From: Mycobacterium parascrofulaceum ATCC BAA-614
GTDB taxonomy: Bacteria > Actinomycetota > Actinomycetes > Mycobacteriales > Mycobacteriaceae
Length of the DNA: 64,000 nt
Reading direction: 5' to 3'
Assembly: GCF_000164135.1 (NCBI RefSeq)
Contig: NZ_GG770553.1
Coordinates: forward strand, 871,165 to 935,164
A model generated the notes under the pieces. That model did no database searches, was not told the origin of the DNA, and saw only the letters and a list, made by a program, of their open reading frames with translations. A program made the translations under genes and the position numbers. Positions 49,113 to 58,076 of the stretch are shown piece by piece. The stretch's first letter is position 1. Each line of letters starts with the position of its first letter.

Positions 49113-49146
49113 GCCGTCACGATAGGACACGTGCCCGTCGTGGCCA

Positions 49147-49204
49147 CGAGCAGACGCAAAGTCACCTGCCGGCGTGCGGATTAGTGCGATTTTGTGTCTG
49201 CTCG
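49147..49204. repeat. Inverted repeat between fadE2 and DUF1348 gene (copy 2)
   Basis: Arms 49147-49163 and 49186-49204 (CGAGCAGACGCAAAGTC and a partner ending TGTCTGCTCG) are an imperfect copy of the 14231-14297 repeat. Here the flanking genes diverge, so termination is not the obvious role. It ends 8 nt before the ATG at 49213. Confidence 0.8.
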
Positions 49205-49212
49205 CGGTAGAC

Positions 49213-49680
49213 ATGGCCATGAGCGAATCCCGCCCGCCGTTCCCCCCGTTCACTCTCGAGACGGCCCTGCAGAAGGTGCAGGCCGCCGAGGACGCCTGGA
49301 ACACCTGCGACCCGCACCGCGTAAGCCTGGCCTACACGCCCGACTCGCAGTGGCGAAACCGCGGCGATCACGTCGTCGGCCGCGACGCGATCGTGGCCTT
49401 CCTGACCCGCAAGTGGCAGCGCGAACTCGACTACGCGTTGCGAAAAAGCCTGTGGGACTTCCACGACAACCGCATCGCCGTGCGGTTCCAGTACGAATGC
49501 CACGACGCGGGCGGGCAGTGGTACCGCAGCTACGGCAACGAGCTGTGGGAGTTCTCCCCGTCGGGGTTGATGGCCCGCCGCGAGGCCAGCATCAACGACG
49601 TGCCGATCGACGGGTCCGAACGCCGCTACTTCGGGCCCCGGCCCGCGGCCGAACACGGCCGGGACATCCCGCTCTGGTAG
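49213..49680 (+). CDS. DUF1348 (NTF2-like) protein
   Basis: 155 aa: [103 protein letters not shown] whole DUF1348 domain. ATG 49213 and 49219 are both possible. Function unknown. Confidence 0.88.
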   Translation: MAMSESRPPFPPFTLETALQKVQAAEDAWNTCDPHRVSLAYTPDSQWRNRGDHVVGRDAIVAFLTRKWQRELDYALRKSLWDFHDNRIAVRFQYECHDAGGQWYRSYGNELWEFSPSGLMARREASINDVPIDGSERRYFGPRPAAEHGRDIPLW

Positions 49681-49908
49681 CCGCCGGCCACAACGCCTTC
49701 TTGTGACTCCACAACGCGGCGGGCGCTACTGCTCGCGCTCGCGGTGACGAACCATCGACGGGAGTCGATCGGCAGCTGGCGGGGTATCCGGGCCCGGGCG
49801 ATCGCACGTCGGGGGTGAAACCCGGCAGGCGTTAAGGTAGCGAAGCGTGCGGCCAGCCAGCGGCACATTCAAACGGCAGGAAAGTGCGGGAAAGCAGATG
49901 TACGCGCC

Positions 49909-50994
49909 ATGACAGATGCGCAGACGACGGTAGGGGTGGTCGCCGAGTCGGGCGCCGACGAACGGCGGGTCGCGCTGGTGCCCAAGGCGGTGGCGTCGCT
50001 GATCAGCAGCGGTGTGGCGGTAGTGGTGGAGTCCGGAGCGGGCGAAGGCGCGTTGCTCCCCGACCAGCTCTACACCGAGGCCGGCGCCAGCATCGGGGAC
50101 GCCTGGGCCGCCGACATCGTGGTCAAGGTGGCACCGCCGAACAAGGAAGAGGTCGCCAGGTTGCGCCGCGGGCAGACCCTGATCGGGTTCCTGGCGCCGC
50201 GCAACGCGGACAACTCGATCGGCGCGCTCACCGAGGCCGGCGTGCAGGCGTTCGCGCTCGAGGCCATTCCGCGGATCTCGCGGGCCCAGGTGATGGATGC
50301 GCTGTCGTCGCAGGCCAACGTGGCCGGCTACAAGGCCGTCCTGCTGGCCGCGTCGGAGTCGACCCGGTTCTTCCCCATGCTGACGACGGCGGCCGGCACG
50401 GTGAAGCCGGCCAGCGTGCTGGTGCTCGGAGTCGGCGTGGCCGGGCTGCAGGCGCTGGCGACGGCCAAACGCCTCGGCGCGCGCACCTCCGGCTACGACG
50501 TGCGCCCGGAGGTGGCCGACCAGGTGCGCTCGGTGGGGGCGCAGTGGCTCGACATCGGGATAGACGCGGCCGGTGAGGGCGGGTACGCCCGCGAGCTCAC
50601 CGAGGACGAACGCGCCCAGCAGCAGAAGTCGCTGGAGAAGGCGATCGCCGGGTTCGACGTGGTCATCACCACGGCGTTGGTCCCGGGGCGGCCCGCGCCG
50701 CGCCTGGTGACCGCCGCGGCGGTGGAGTCGATGAAGCCCGGCAGTGTGGTCGTGGACCTCGCGGGCGAGACGGGCGGCAACTGCGAGCTGACCGAGCCGG
50801 GGCGGACGGTCGTCAAGCACGACGTCACCATCGCCTCGCCGCTGAACCTGCCCGCGACGATGCCCGAGCACGCCAGCGAGCTCTACAGCAAGAACATCAC
50901 GGCGCTGCTGGACCTGCTGATCACCGACGGCAAGCTGGCCCCCGACTTCGACGACGAGGTCGTCGCGGCGGCGTGCGTGACCCGGGCCCAGTGA
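49909..50994 (+). CDS. pntAa: NAD(P) transhydrogenase alpha subunit, part 1 (PntAa)
   Basis: 361 aa soluble NAD(H)-binding domain I: DERRVALVPKAVASLISSGVAVVVESGAG, VLVLGVGVAGLQALATAKRLGA (nucleotide loop), and mobile loop region. Together with PntAb and PntB it moves hydride between NADH and NADP+ coupled to protons. In mycobacteria the alpha chain is split in two genes. Start ATG 49909; another ATG at 49898 is out of frame. Confidence 0.95.
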   Translation: MTDAQTTVGVVAESGADERRVALVPKAVASLISSGVAVVVESGAGEGALLPDQLYTEAGASIGDAWAADIVVKVAPPNKEEVARLRRGQTLIGFLAPRNADNSIGALTEAGVQAFALEAIPRISRAQVMDALSSQANVAGYKAVLLAASESTRFFPMLTTAAGTVKPASVLVLGVGVAGLQALATAKRLGARTSGYDVRPEVADQVRSVGAQWLDIGIDAAGEGGYARELTEDERAQQQKSLEKAIAGFDVVITTALVPGRPAPRLVTAAAVESMKPGSVVVDLAGETGGNCELTEPGRTVVKHDVTIASPLNLPATMPEHASELYSKNITALLDLLITDGKLAPDFDDEVVAAACVTRAQ

Positions 50995-51013
50995 CCCGGT
51001 AGGAGAGGACTAC

Positions 51014-51343
51014 ATGTACGACGAGCTATTGGCCAATCTGGCGATCCTGGTGCTGTCCGGGTTCGTCGGGTTCGCGGTCATTTCCAAGGTGCCCAACACG
51101 CTGCACACGCCGCTGATGTCGGGCACGAACGCCATCCACGGCATCGTGGTGCTGGGCGCGCTGGTGGTTTTCGGCGAGGTCGAGCATCCGTCGCTGGCGG
51201 TGCAGATCATCCTGTTCGTCGCGGTGGTGTTCGGGACGCTGAACGTCATCGGCGGCTTCATCGTCACCGACCGGATGCTGGGCATGTTCAAGGGCAAGAA
51301 GAAAGCCGTGCCCGTCAAGACGGAAGATCTGGCCGCCAAATGA
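51014..51343 (+). CDS. pntAb: NAD(P) transhydrogenase alpha subunit, part 2 (PntAb)
   Basis: 109 aa membrane part: three to four TM helices (LLANLAILVLSGFVGFAVISKVP, TNAIHGIVVLGALVVFG, IILFVAVVFGTLNVIGGF), basic C-terminus. AGGAGAGG precedes the ATG. ATGA overlap with pntB. Confidence 0.95.
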   Translation: MYDELLANLAILVLSGFVGFAVISKVPNTLHTPLMSGTNAIHGIVVLGALVVFGEVEHPSLAVQIILFVAVVFGTLNVIGGFIVTDRMLGMFKGKKKAVPVKTEDLAAK

Positions 51344-52767
51344 ACTACCTCGTCACCGTCCTCTACATCATCTCGTTCGCCCTCTTCATCTACGGCTTGA
51401 TGGGCCTCACCGGCCCGAAGACCGCGGTGCGGGGGAACCTGATCGCGGCCGTCGGCATGGCCCTCGCCGTGGCGGCGACGCTGATCAAGATCCGGCACAC
51501 CGAGTCGTGGGTGCTGATCATCGCGGGCCTGGTCGTGGGCGTCGTGCTCGGCGTGCCACCGGCGCGCCTGACCAAGATGACCGCCATGCCGCAGCTGGTG
51601 GCGTTCTTCAACGGCGTCGGCGGCGGCACGGTCGCGCTGATCGCCCTGTCGGAATTCATTGAAACCAAAGGCTTTTCGGCCTTCCAGCATGGCGAGTCGC
51701 CGACGGTGCACATCGTGGTGGCCTCGCTGTTCGCCGCGATCATCGGCTCGATCTCGTTCTGGGGATCGATCATCGCGTTCGGCAAGCTGCAGGAGATCAT
51801 CTCCGGGGCGCCGATCGGCTTCGGCAGGGCCCAGCAACCGATCAACCTGCTGCTGCTGGCCGGCGCCGTGGCCGCGGCGGTCGTCGTCGGCATCCATGCG
51901 CACCCCGGCACCGGTGGGGCGTCGCTGTGGTGGATGATCGGCCTGTTGGTTGCGGCGGGCGTGCTCGGCCTGATGGTGGTGCTGCCCATCGGCGGCGCCG
52001 ACATGCCGGTGGTCATCTCGCTGCTCAACGCGATGACCGGGCTGTCGGCCGCGGCGGCCGGCCTGGCGCTGAACAACACCGCGATGATCGTGGCCGGCAT
52101 GATCGTCGGCGCGTCCGGTTCGATCCTGACCAACCTCATGGCCAAGGCGATGAACCGCTCGATCCCGGCGATCGTCGCGGGTGGCTTCGGCGGCGGGGGC
52201 GTGGCCCCGGGCGCCGGTGGGGACGGCGGCGACAAGCACGTCAAGGCGACGTCGGCCGCCGACGCCGCGATCCAGATGGCCTACGCCAACCAGGTGATCG
52301 TGGTTCCGGGCTACGGGCTGGCCGTCGCGCAGGCCCAGCACGCCGTCAAGGACATGGCCAGCCTGCTGGAGGAGAAGGGCGTGCCGGTGAAGTACGCGAT
52401 TCACCCGGTCGCGGGCCGGATGCCCGGGCACATGAACGTGCTGCTGGCCGAGGCCGAGGTGGATTACGACGCCATGAAGGACATGGACGACATCAACGAC
52501 GAGTTCGCCCGCACCGACGTCGCGATCGTCATCGGCGCCAACGACGTCACCAACCCGGCGGCCCGCAACGAACAGTCCAGCCCGATCTACGGCATGCCCA
52601 TCCTCAACGTGGACAAGGCCAAGTCGGTGATCGTGCTCAAGCGGTCGATGAACTCCGGGTTCGCGGGCATCGACAACCCGCTGTTCTACGCCGACGGGAC
52701 GACGATGTTGTTCGGGGATGCGAAGAAGTCGGTGACCGAGGTCGCCGAGGAGTTGAAGGCCCTGTAG
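51340..52767 (+). CDS. pntB: NAD(P) transhydrogenase beta subunit PntB
   Basis: 475 aa: eight to nine TM helices (residues 1-250) and C-terminal NADP-binding domain III (VIVVPGYGLAVAQAQHAVKDMASLLEEKGV, KYAIHPVAGRMPGHMNVLLAEA, VIGANDVTNPAARNEQSSPIYGMPILNV). Proton-linked NADPH supply. Starts by 4-bp overlap with pntAb. Confidence 0.95.
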   Translation: MNYLVTVLYIISFALFIYGLMGLTGPKTAVRGNLIAAVGMALAVAATLIKIRHTESWVLIIAGLVVGVVLGVPPARLTKMTAMPQLVAFFNGVGGGTVALIALSEFIETKGFSAFQHGESPTVHIVVASLFAAIIGSISFWGSIIAFGKLQEIISGAPIGFGRAQQPINLLLLAGAVAAAVVVGIHAHPGTGGASLWWMIGLLVAAGVLGLMVVLPIGGADMPVVISLLNAMTGLSAAAAGLALNNTAMIVAGMIVGASGSILTNLMAKAMNRSIPAIVAGGFGGGGVAPGAGGDGGDKHVKATSAADAAIQMAYANQVIVVPGYGLAVAQAQHAVKDMASLLEEKGVPVKYAIHPVAGRMPGHMNVLLAEAEVDYDAMKDMDDINDEFARTDVAIVIGANDVTNPAARNEQSSPIYGMPILNVDKAKSVIVLKRSMNSGFAGIDNPLFYADGTTMLFGDAKKSVTEVAEELKAL

Positions 52768-52779
52768 GGCCGGAGCAGG

Positions 52780-52905
52780 CTAAACCGGCGGGTAGGCGGG
52801 CGGCGGGTAGCCGTTGCCGTCGACCACACCGCGCAGACCCCACGGGACGTAGCGGAAGAAGAACTCGATTTCGTCGCTAGCGTCGTAGTCCGGGCTCGGA
52901 TCCAT
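52780..52905 (-). CDS. 41-aa conserved small protein (Rv0157A-like)
   Basis: MDPSPDYDASDEIEFFFRYVPW... ending PPPAYPPV. GGAGGGG lies 7 nt before the ATG. Acidic N-terminal half, aromatic core FFFRYVPWGLRGV, Pro/Tyr-rich end. M. tuberculosis has a small gene, Rv0157A, at this place. Convergent with pntB, 12 nt between stops. Function unknown. Confidence 0.7.
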   Translation of the reverse strand: MDPSPDYDASDEIEFFFRYVPWGLRGVVDGNGYPPPAYPPV

Positions 52906-52990
52906 CAGGCCACCCCTCCAGTCGCGACTTGAGCTTTCTGGAAGGGAGTCTAGTCCCATCCTCGTCGGGGCGACACCCGGCGTTTGCCTA

Positions 52991-53006
52991 AACTGTCCAA
53001 CCAGTT
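52991..53006. promoter_or_regulatory. AACTG-N6-CAGTT palindrome before Rv0158-like TetR
   Basis: Short inverted repeat in the 165-nt gap between the 41-aa gene and the TetR gene; 64 nt before the TetR ATG. Candidate autoregulatory operator. Confidence 0.4.
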
Positions 53007-53070
53007 GATTGATAATTGGCCCTGCCCGGCACACCACCGTCCCGCCCGGCACTGACGATAGCGAGTACAG

Positions 53071-53694
53071 ATGCCATCCGAGAACGGACGAACGCGGCGC
53101 GAGGAGTTGCTGGCGGTCGCCACCAAGCTGTTCGCCGCCCGCGGCTACCACGGCACCCGGATGGACGACGTCGCCGACGTGATCGGACTGAACAAGGCGA
53201 CCGTCTACCACTACTACGCCAGCAAGTCCCTGATCCTCTACGACATCTATCAGCAGGCCGCCGAGGGCACGTTGGCCGCCGTCCACGACGACCCGTCCTG
53301 GACGGCGCGCGAGGCGCTCTACCAGTACACCGTCCGCCTGCTCACCGGCATCGCGGCCAATCCCGAGCGGGCCGCCGTCTACTTCCAGGAGGCGCCCTAC
53401 ATCGCCGAGTGGTTCACCGAGGAGCAGGTCGCCGCGGTGCGGGAGAAGGAAACCCAGGTCTACGAGCACGTCCACGGCCTCATCGACCGGGGGATCGCCA
53501 GCGGCGAGTTCTACCAGTGCGACTCCCACGTCCTGGCGCTCGGATACATCGGCATGACGCTGGGTGCGTACCGGTGGTTGCGCCCGAGTGGACGCCGCAG
53601 CGCCAAGGAGATCGCCGCGGAATTCAGCACCGCGCTGCTGCGCGGGCTGATCCGCGACGAAGGGATCCGCACGAGTTCCCCGCTCGGCCCCTAG
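53071..53694 (+). CDS. TetR-family regulator (Rv0158-like)
   Basis: 207 aa. HTH TRMDDVADVIGLNKATVYHYYASKSLILYDIYQQ; C-terminal domain resembles KstR2-type regulators (ERAAVYFQEAPYIAEWFTEEQVAAVREKE). Ligand is likely an acyl-CoA (inference from family and the lipid genes nearby). Confidence 0.9.
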   Translation: MPSENGRTRREELLAVATKLFAARGYHGTRMDDVADVIGLNKATVYHYYASKSLILYDIYQQAAEGTLAAVHDDPSWTAREALYQYTVRLLTGIAANPERAAVYFQEAPYIAEWFTEEQVAAVREKETQVYEHVHGLIDRGIASGEFYQCDSHVLALGYIGMTLGAYRWLRPSGRRSAKEIAAEFSTALLRGLIRDEGIRTSSPLGP

Positions 53695-53710
53695 GTTCGG
53701 GGCTCTCCCG

Positions 53711-54607
53711 CTACGCCGCGCTCTTCAGGTGCTTGTCGAGGAAGGCGAGCTGGTCGGCGACGACGCGGTCGAACGCCTCGTCGACATAGATCGCGAAATG
53801 GCCCTCGGGATAGAGCTTGACCTCGCCCCGCGGCGCCTTGGCCGCATAGCGCAGCGTCGGCCCCGCCGGTGCCACCGAGTCGGCCTCGCACACGCAGAAC
53901 AGGATCGGGCAGGTGACCTTCGCGGCGTCGCGGCCGGGACGGTAGGCCATGATCGTCAACGCAATGCGGGCCGCCACCTCGTTGGTCAGCTCCCCACCCT
54001 CGGGCACGAGCCTGAGGTAGCCGGGGTAGGCGTCGGGCGTGCTCATCAAGGCGACGTCTCCCGGTCGTCCGACCGTCGGCACCATGACCGGAGGCTTGTG
54101 CAGCCGGGCGGCCAGCAGGTCACGTGCGGCCAACAGGCCGACCCGAGCGAAGACCAACGGGTTGCTGATGGTGCGCGCCGACGCGATGCCGTCGGTGAAG
54201 GGGCACTGGGCGACCACGGCGGCGATGCCCGGCAGCCGGGCCGCCGTGGCGATCACATGCCCGCCCGCAAACGACGTGCCCCACAACGCGATTCGATCGG
54301 GGTCGATGCCGGGGAGGGTACGGGCGTAGGCGACCGCCGCGGCCCAGTCGGCGAGCTGCATGCCGATGTCGAGCACCTGCCGGGGCCGGCCCTCGCTGTC
54401 GCCGAAGTTGCGGTAGTCGAATACCAGGCAGGCATAGCCGGCGGCGCCGAACCGTTCGGCGTAGGCATCCAGCCGCATGCTTCGCACCCCGCCCAGGCCA
54501 TGCGCCATCACCAGCAGCGGCGCGGGTCCGCCGCCCGCCGGGCGGTAGAGCCAGGCGCTGATCAGGTCGCCATCGGACGGGAACTGGACGTCTTCGCGGT
54601 GTGTCAT
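53711..54607 (-). CDS. Alpha/beta-hydrolase (DLH/peptidase S15-like)
   Basis: 298 aa. HGLGGVRSMRLDAYAERFGAAGYACLVFDYRNFGDSEG, nucleophile Ser in LWGTSFAGGHV, Asp in CEADSVAP, His in EGHFAIY: complete triad. Resembles esterases of the thioester-forming polyketide kind. Substrate unknown. Lies where M. tuberculosis has PE genes Rv0159c-Rv0160c. Confidence 0.88.
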   Translation of the reverse strand: MTHREDVQFPSDGDLISAWLYRPAGGGPAPLLVMAHGLGGVRSMRLDAYAERFGAAGYACLVFDYRNFGDSEGRPRQVLDIGMQLADWAAAVAYARTLPGIDPDRIALWGTSFAGGHVIATAARLPGIAAVVAQCPFTDGIASARTISNPLVFARVGLLAARDLLAARLHKPPVMVPTVGRPGDVALMSTPDAYPGYLRLVPEGGELTNEVAARIALTIMAYRPGRDAAKVTCPILFCVCEADSVAPAGPTLRYAAKAPRGEVKLYPEGHFAIYVDEAFDRVVADQLAFLDKHLKSAA

Positions 54608-54716
54608 CAGCGAGTCATTCTGCCCGGGCGATCGCGACCAGTCCGCCGGTATGCCACAAAGATTTAATGGACTACTGTCTAGAAACGTTTGGAGCGCTCA
54701 CAGGACGGAGACTCTC

Positions 54717-55817
54717 ATGGCGATCCGCGTCGCGCACGTCGGTACCGGAAACGTCGGAGGGTTGGCCCTGGCCGAGCTCATCACCAACCCCCAGTTCGAG
54801 TTGACGGGCGTGTGCGTGTCCACCCCGGAGAAGGTGGGCAAGGACGCCGGCGAACTCTGCGGCGTCGGCCTCGAGCCCGGCGTCGTCACCGGCGTCGCGG
54901 CCGTCGGCGACCTCGACGCCCTGCTGGCCACCCGGCCGGAGTGCGTCGTGTACTGCGCCATGGGCGACACCCGGTTGCCCGACGCGATGGCCGACGTCAT
55001 GCGCGTCCTGGCCGCCGGCGTCAACGTCGTCGGGTCGTCGCCCGGGCTGCTGCAATACCCGTGGGGCGTCATGCCCGACAAGTACATCGACCGCGTCGAA
55101 GACGCCGCCCGGCAAGGTAATTCGAGCATCCTGATCACCGGCGTCGACCCCGGCTTCATCAACGACCTCATCCCGTTCGCGCTGGCGGGCACCTGTCAGA
55201 GCATCGAGCAGGTGCGCTGCATGGAGATCGCCGACTACGCCACCTATGACGGCGCGGAGGTCATGCACTACATGGGATTCGGCCGGCCCCTCGACGAGGT
55301 GCCGATGCTGCTGCAGCCCGGCATCCTCGGCATCGCCTGGGGAACGGCGATCCGGCAGCTGGCGGCCGGCCTGGGCATCGAGATCGACGGGATCACCGAG
55401 TCCTACCAGCGCGAGCCGGCGCCGGAGGACTTCGACATCGCGGTCGGGCGCGTTCCCAAGGGCACCATGGCCGCGCTGCAGTTCGAGATCCGGGGCATGT
55501 CCAACGGCCGGCCGGCCATCGTCATCGAGCACATCACCCGGCTGCGGCCGGACCTGCGACCCGACTGGGCGCAGCCCGCCGCCGGCGGCGGGTCCTACCG
55601 CGTCGAGATCACCGGCGAGCCGTCCTACGCCGTGGACATCGTGCCCAGCAGCCGCAAGGGCGACCACAACCACGCCGCGATCGTGGGCGCCGCCGGGCGC
55701 ATCGTCAACGCAATCCCCGCGGTCATCGCCGCGCCGCCCGGCATCCGGACCACGCTCGACCTGCCGCTGGTGACCGGGAAAGGTCTTTACGCGCCAACCA
55801 CTTTGGTGAGCACCTAA
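54717..55817 (+). CDS. DapB-like NAD(P)-dependent dehydrogenase
   Basis: 366 aa: Rossmann motif VAHVGTGNVGGLALAELI, CVSTPEKVGKDAGELCG, VYCAMGDTRLPDAMADV, then a long C-terminal domain. Annotated widely as dihydrodipicolinate reductase-like, but length and C-terminal part differ from real DapB (about 250 aa), so lysine synthesis is unlikely. SDR gene follows 16 nt on; they probably act together. Confidence 0.85.
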   Translation: MAIRVAHVGTGNVGGLALAELITNPQFELTGVCVSTPEKVGKDAGELCGVGLEPGVVTGVAAVGDLDALLATRPECVVYCAMGDTRLPDAMADVMRVLAAGVNVVGSSPGLLQYPWGVMPDKYIDRVEDAARQGNSSILITGVDPGFINDLIPFALAGTCQSIEQVRCMEIADYATYDGAEVMHYMGFGRPLDEVPMLLQPGILGIAWGTAIRQLAAGLGIEIDGITESYQREPAPEDFDIAVGRVPKGTMAALQFEIRGMSNGRPAIVIEHITRLRPDLRPDWAQPAAGGGSYRVEITGEPSYAVDIVPSSRKGDHNHAAIVGAAGRIVNAIPAVIAAPPGIRTTLDLPLVTGKGLYAPTTLVST

Positions 55818-55833
55818 ATCGAAAGGAGTCCCT

Positions 55834-56574
55834 GTGGGACGGGTAGAAGGCAAAGTCGCACTCATCAGTGGCGGCGCTCGCGGGATGGGCGCCGAGCACG
55901 CGCGGCTGCTGGTGTCCGAAGGCGCCAAGGTGGTGATCGGCGACATCCTCGACGACGAGGGCAAGGCGGTGGCCGACGAGATCGGCGACTCGGTGCGCTA
56001 CGTCCACCTCGACGTCACCCAGCCCGACCAGTGGGACGCCGCCGTCGAGACCGCGGTCGGCGAATTCGGCAAGCTCAACGTGTTGGTGAACAACGCCGGC
56101 ACCGTCGCGCTCGGCCCGCTGCGGAGTTTCGATCTGGCCAAGTGGCAGAAGGTGATCGACGTCAACCTGACCGGAACGTTCCTGGGCATGCGGGTGGCCG
56201 TCGACCCGATGATCGCCGCGGGGGGCGGGTCGATCATCAACATCTCCTCGATCGAGGGCCTCCGCGGCGCCCCCATGGTGCACCCCTACGTCGCGTCCAA
56301 GTGGGCGGTGCGCGGCCTGGCGAAGTCCGCGGCCTTGGAGCTTGCGCCGCACAACATTCGGGTCAACTCCGTCCACCCCGGCTTCATCCGCACCCCGATG
56401 ACCCAGCACCTGCCCGACGACATGGTCACCATTCCGCTCGGCCGCCCGGCCGAGTCCCGCGAGGTCTCGACCTTCGTGCTGTTCCTGGCCAGCGACGAGT
56501 CGTCCTACGCGACCGGCAGCGAGTTCGTGATGGACGGCGGGCTGGTGACGGACGTGCCGCACAAGCAGTTCTAA
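55834..56574 (+). CDS. Short-chain dehydrogenase (hydroxysteroid dehydrogenase-like)
   Basis: 246 aa classical SDR. ISGGARGMGAEHARLL, NNAGT, Ser138/139, Tyr152, Lys156 (VHPYVASKWAV). Similar to FabG3 (Rv2002) 3-alpha/20-beta-hydroxysteroid dehydrogenases. GTG start with AAAGGAG 6 nt before. Substrate uncertain. Confidence 0.9.
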   Translation: MGRVEGKVALISGGARGMGAEHARLLVSEGAKVVIGDILDDEGKAVADEIGDSVRYVHLDVTQPDQWDAAVETAVGEFGKLNVLVNNAGTVALGPLRSFDLAKWQKVIDVNLTGTFLGMRVAVDPMIAAGGGSIINISSIEGLRGAPMVHPYVASKWAVRGLAKSAALELAPHNIRVNSVHPGFIRTPMTQHLPDDMVTIPLGRPAESREVSTFVLFLASDESSYATGSEFVMDGGLVTDVPHKQF

Positions 56575-56586
56575 CGCGCGGTTCGT

Positions 56587-56648
56587 CGCCGAACGTGCAC
56601 TCACGGCGAGAATTGGGCGTGTATTTCGCCGTCAGTGCACGTTCGGCG
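56587..56648. repeat. Inverted repeat before FAD oxidase gene
   Basis: 23-bp arms (56587-56609, 56626-56648) with one mismatch and a 16-nt loop; arm core GAACGTGCACTCACGGCG. Different family from the 14231/49147 repeats. It lies between same-strand genes and ends 6 nt before the next ATG, so it may terminate the SDR transcript or shape the start of the next. Confidence 0.8.
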
Positions 56649-56654
56649 TAGGGG

Positions 56655-58004
56655 ATGGTGTCGATGCTGCATAGCCTGGCCGAGGTAGTGGGACCGAACC
56701 ACGTCGTCACCGATCCCGACGTGCTCGCGGGCCGCGGCGTCGACCACACCGGCCGGTACCGCGGGCGGGCCAGCGCGCTGGTGCGCCCGGGAACGGCCGA
56801 GCAGGTCGCCGAGGTGCTGCGGCTGTGCCGCGACGCCGGGGCGCACGTGACGGTGCAGGGCGGCCGCACGTCGCTGGTGGCCGGCACCGTACCCGAGCAC
56901 GACGACGTGCTGCTGTCCACCGAGCGGCTGCACGCCCTCGACGGGGTCGACACCGTGGAGCGCCGCGCCCGGGTCGGCGCCGGCGCGACGCTCGCGGCGG
57001 TGCAACGTGCCGCAACCGCGGCCGGTCTGCTGTTCGGGGTGGACCTGGCCGCGCGGGACACCGCGACCGTCGGGGGGATGGCGTCGACCAACGCCGGCGG
57101 CCTGCGCACGGTGCGCTACGGCAACATGGGCGAACAGCTGGTCGGCTTGCAGGTCGCGCTGCCCGACGGATCGCTATTGTCCCGGCGCAGCGGCGTGCGC
57201 CGGGACAATACCGGCTATGACCTGCCATCCCTGTTCGTGGGCGCCGAGGGCACCCTGGGCGTGATCACCGGTCTGGACCTGTGCCTGCATCCCACCCCGA
57301 GGCATCGGGTGACGGCGGTCTGCGGGTTCGCCGACCTCGAGGCGCTGGTGGACGCCGGCCGGACGTTCCGGGACACCGACGGCATCGCGGCGCTGGAGTT
57401 GGTCGACGGTCGGGCCGCCGCGCTGACCGGCGAGCACCTCGGGGTGGGCTCGCCGGTCGAGGGCGACTGGCTGCTGCTGGTGGAGCTGGCCGCCGATCAC
57501 GACCAGACCGACCGGCTCGCCGACCTGCTCGACGGCGCGCACATGTGCTCCGAACCCGCCGTCGGCGTGGATGTTGGCGCGCAACAACGGTTGTGGCAGG
57601 TGCGCGAGGCGCTCGCCGACGTGCTCGGCGTGCACGGGCCGCCGCTGAAGTTCGACGTCTCCCTGCCGCTGGCGTCGATCGGCGGATTCGCCAGGGAGGC
57701 GGCCGATTTGGTCGCGGCCCACGCGCCCGAGGCGCTGCCCGTGCTGTTCGGCCACATAGGCGAGGGCAACCTGCACCTCAACGTGCTGCGCTGCCCCGTC
57801 GACCGGGAGCGGGCGCTCTACGAGCCGATGATGGAGCTCATCGCGCGGTCCGGCGGCAACGTCAGCTCCGAACACGGCGTCGGGACGCGCAAGCGGCGTT
57901 ACCTGGGCATGTCGCGGGAGGCCGCGGACATCGCGGCGATGCGGACGATCAAGGCCGCGCTGGACCCGACCGGCTATCTCAACGCCGCGGTGCTGTTCGA
58001 CTGA
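56655..58004 (+). CDS. FAD-linked oxidase, glycolate/D-lactate type (Rv0161-like)
   Basis: 449 aa: PCMH-type FAD domain (TVQGGRTSLVAGTVP, GMASTNAGGLRTVRYGNMGEQLVGLQVALPDG, SLFVGAEGTLGVITGLDL) and FAD-oxidase C domain (LFGHIGEGNLHLNVL, SSEHGVGTRKRRYL). Oxidises a 2-hydroxy acid. Same length as Rv0161. Convergent with the following TetR. Confidence 0.9.
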   Translation: MVSMLHSLAEVVGPNHVVTDPDVLAGRGVDHTGRYRGRASALVRPGTAEQVAEVLRLCRDAGAHVTVQGGRTSLVAGTVPEHDDVLLSTERLHALDGVDTVERRARVGAGATLAAVQRAATAAGLLFGVDLAARDTATVGGMASTNAGGLRTVRYGNMGEQLVGLQVALPDGSLLSRRSGVRRDNTGYDLPSLFVGAEGTLGVITGLDLCLHPTPRHRVTAVCGFADLEALVDAGRTFRDTDGIAALELVDGRAAALTGEHLGVGSPVEGDWLLLVELAADHDQTDRLADLLDGAHMCSEPAVGVDVGAQQRLWQVREALADVLGVHGPPLKFDVSLPLASIGGFAREAADLVAAHAPEALPVLFGHIGEGNLHLNVLRCPVDRERALYEPMMELIARSGGNVSSEHGVGTRKRRYLGMSREAADIAAMRTIKAALDPTGYLNAAVLFD

Positions 58005-58076
58005 CCGCGTCGCGAGCCTGCAACTACCGACGGGGTTACTCGTGAAACGCGTCGCTCATAGCAGTCTCGCGGGGTC

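Noticed and set aside
54678-54683. TCTAGA near the DapB-like start
   Set aside because: Six-base palindrome without extended arms; too short to call an operator.
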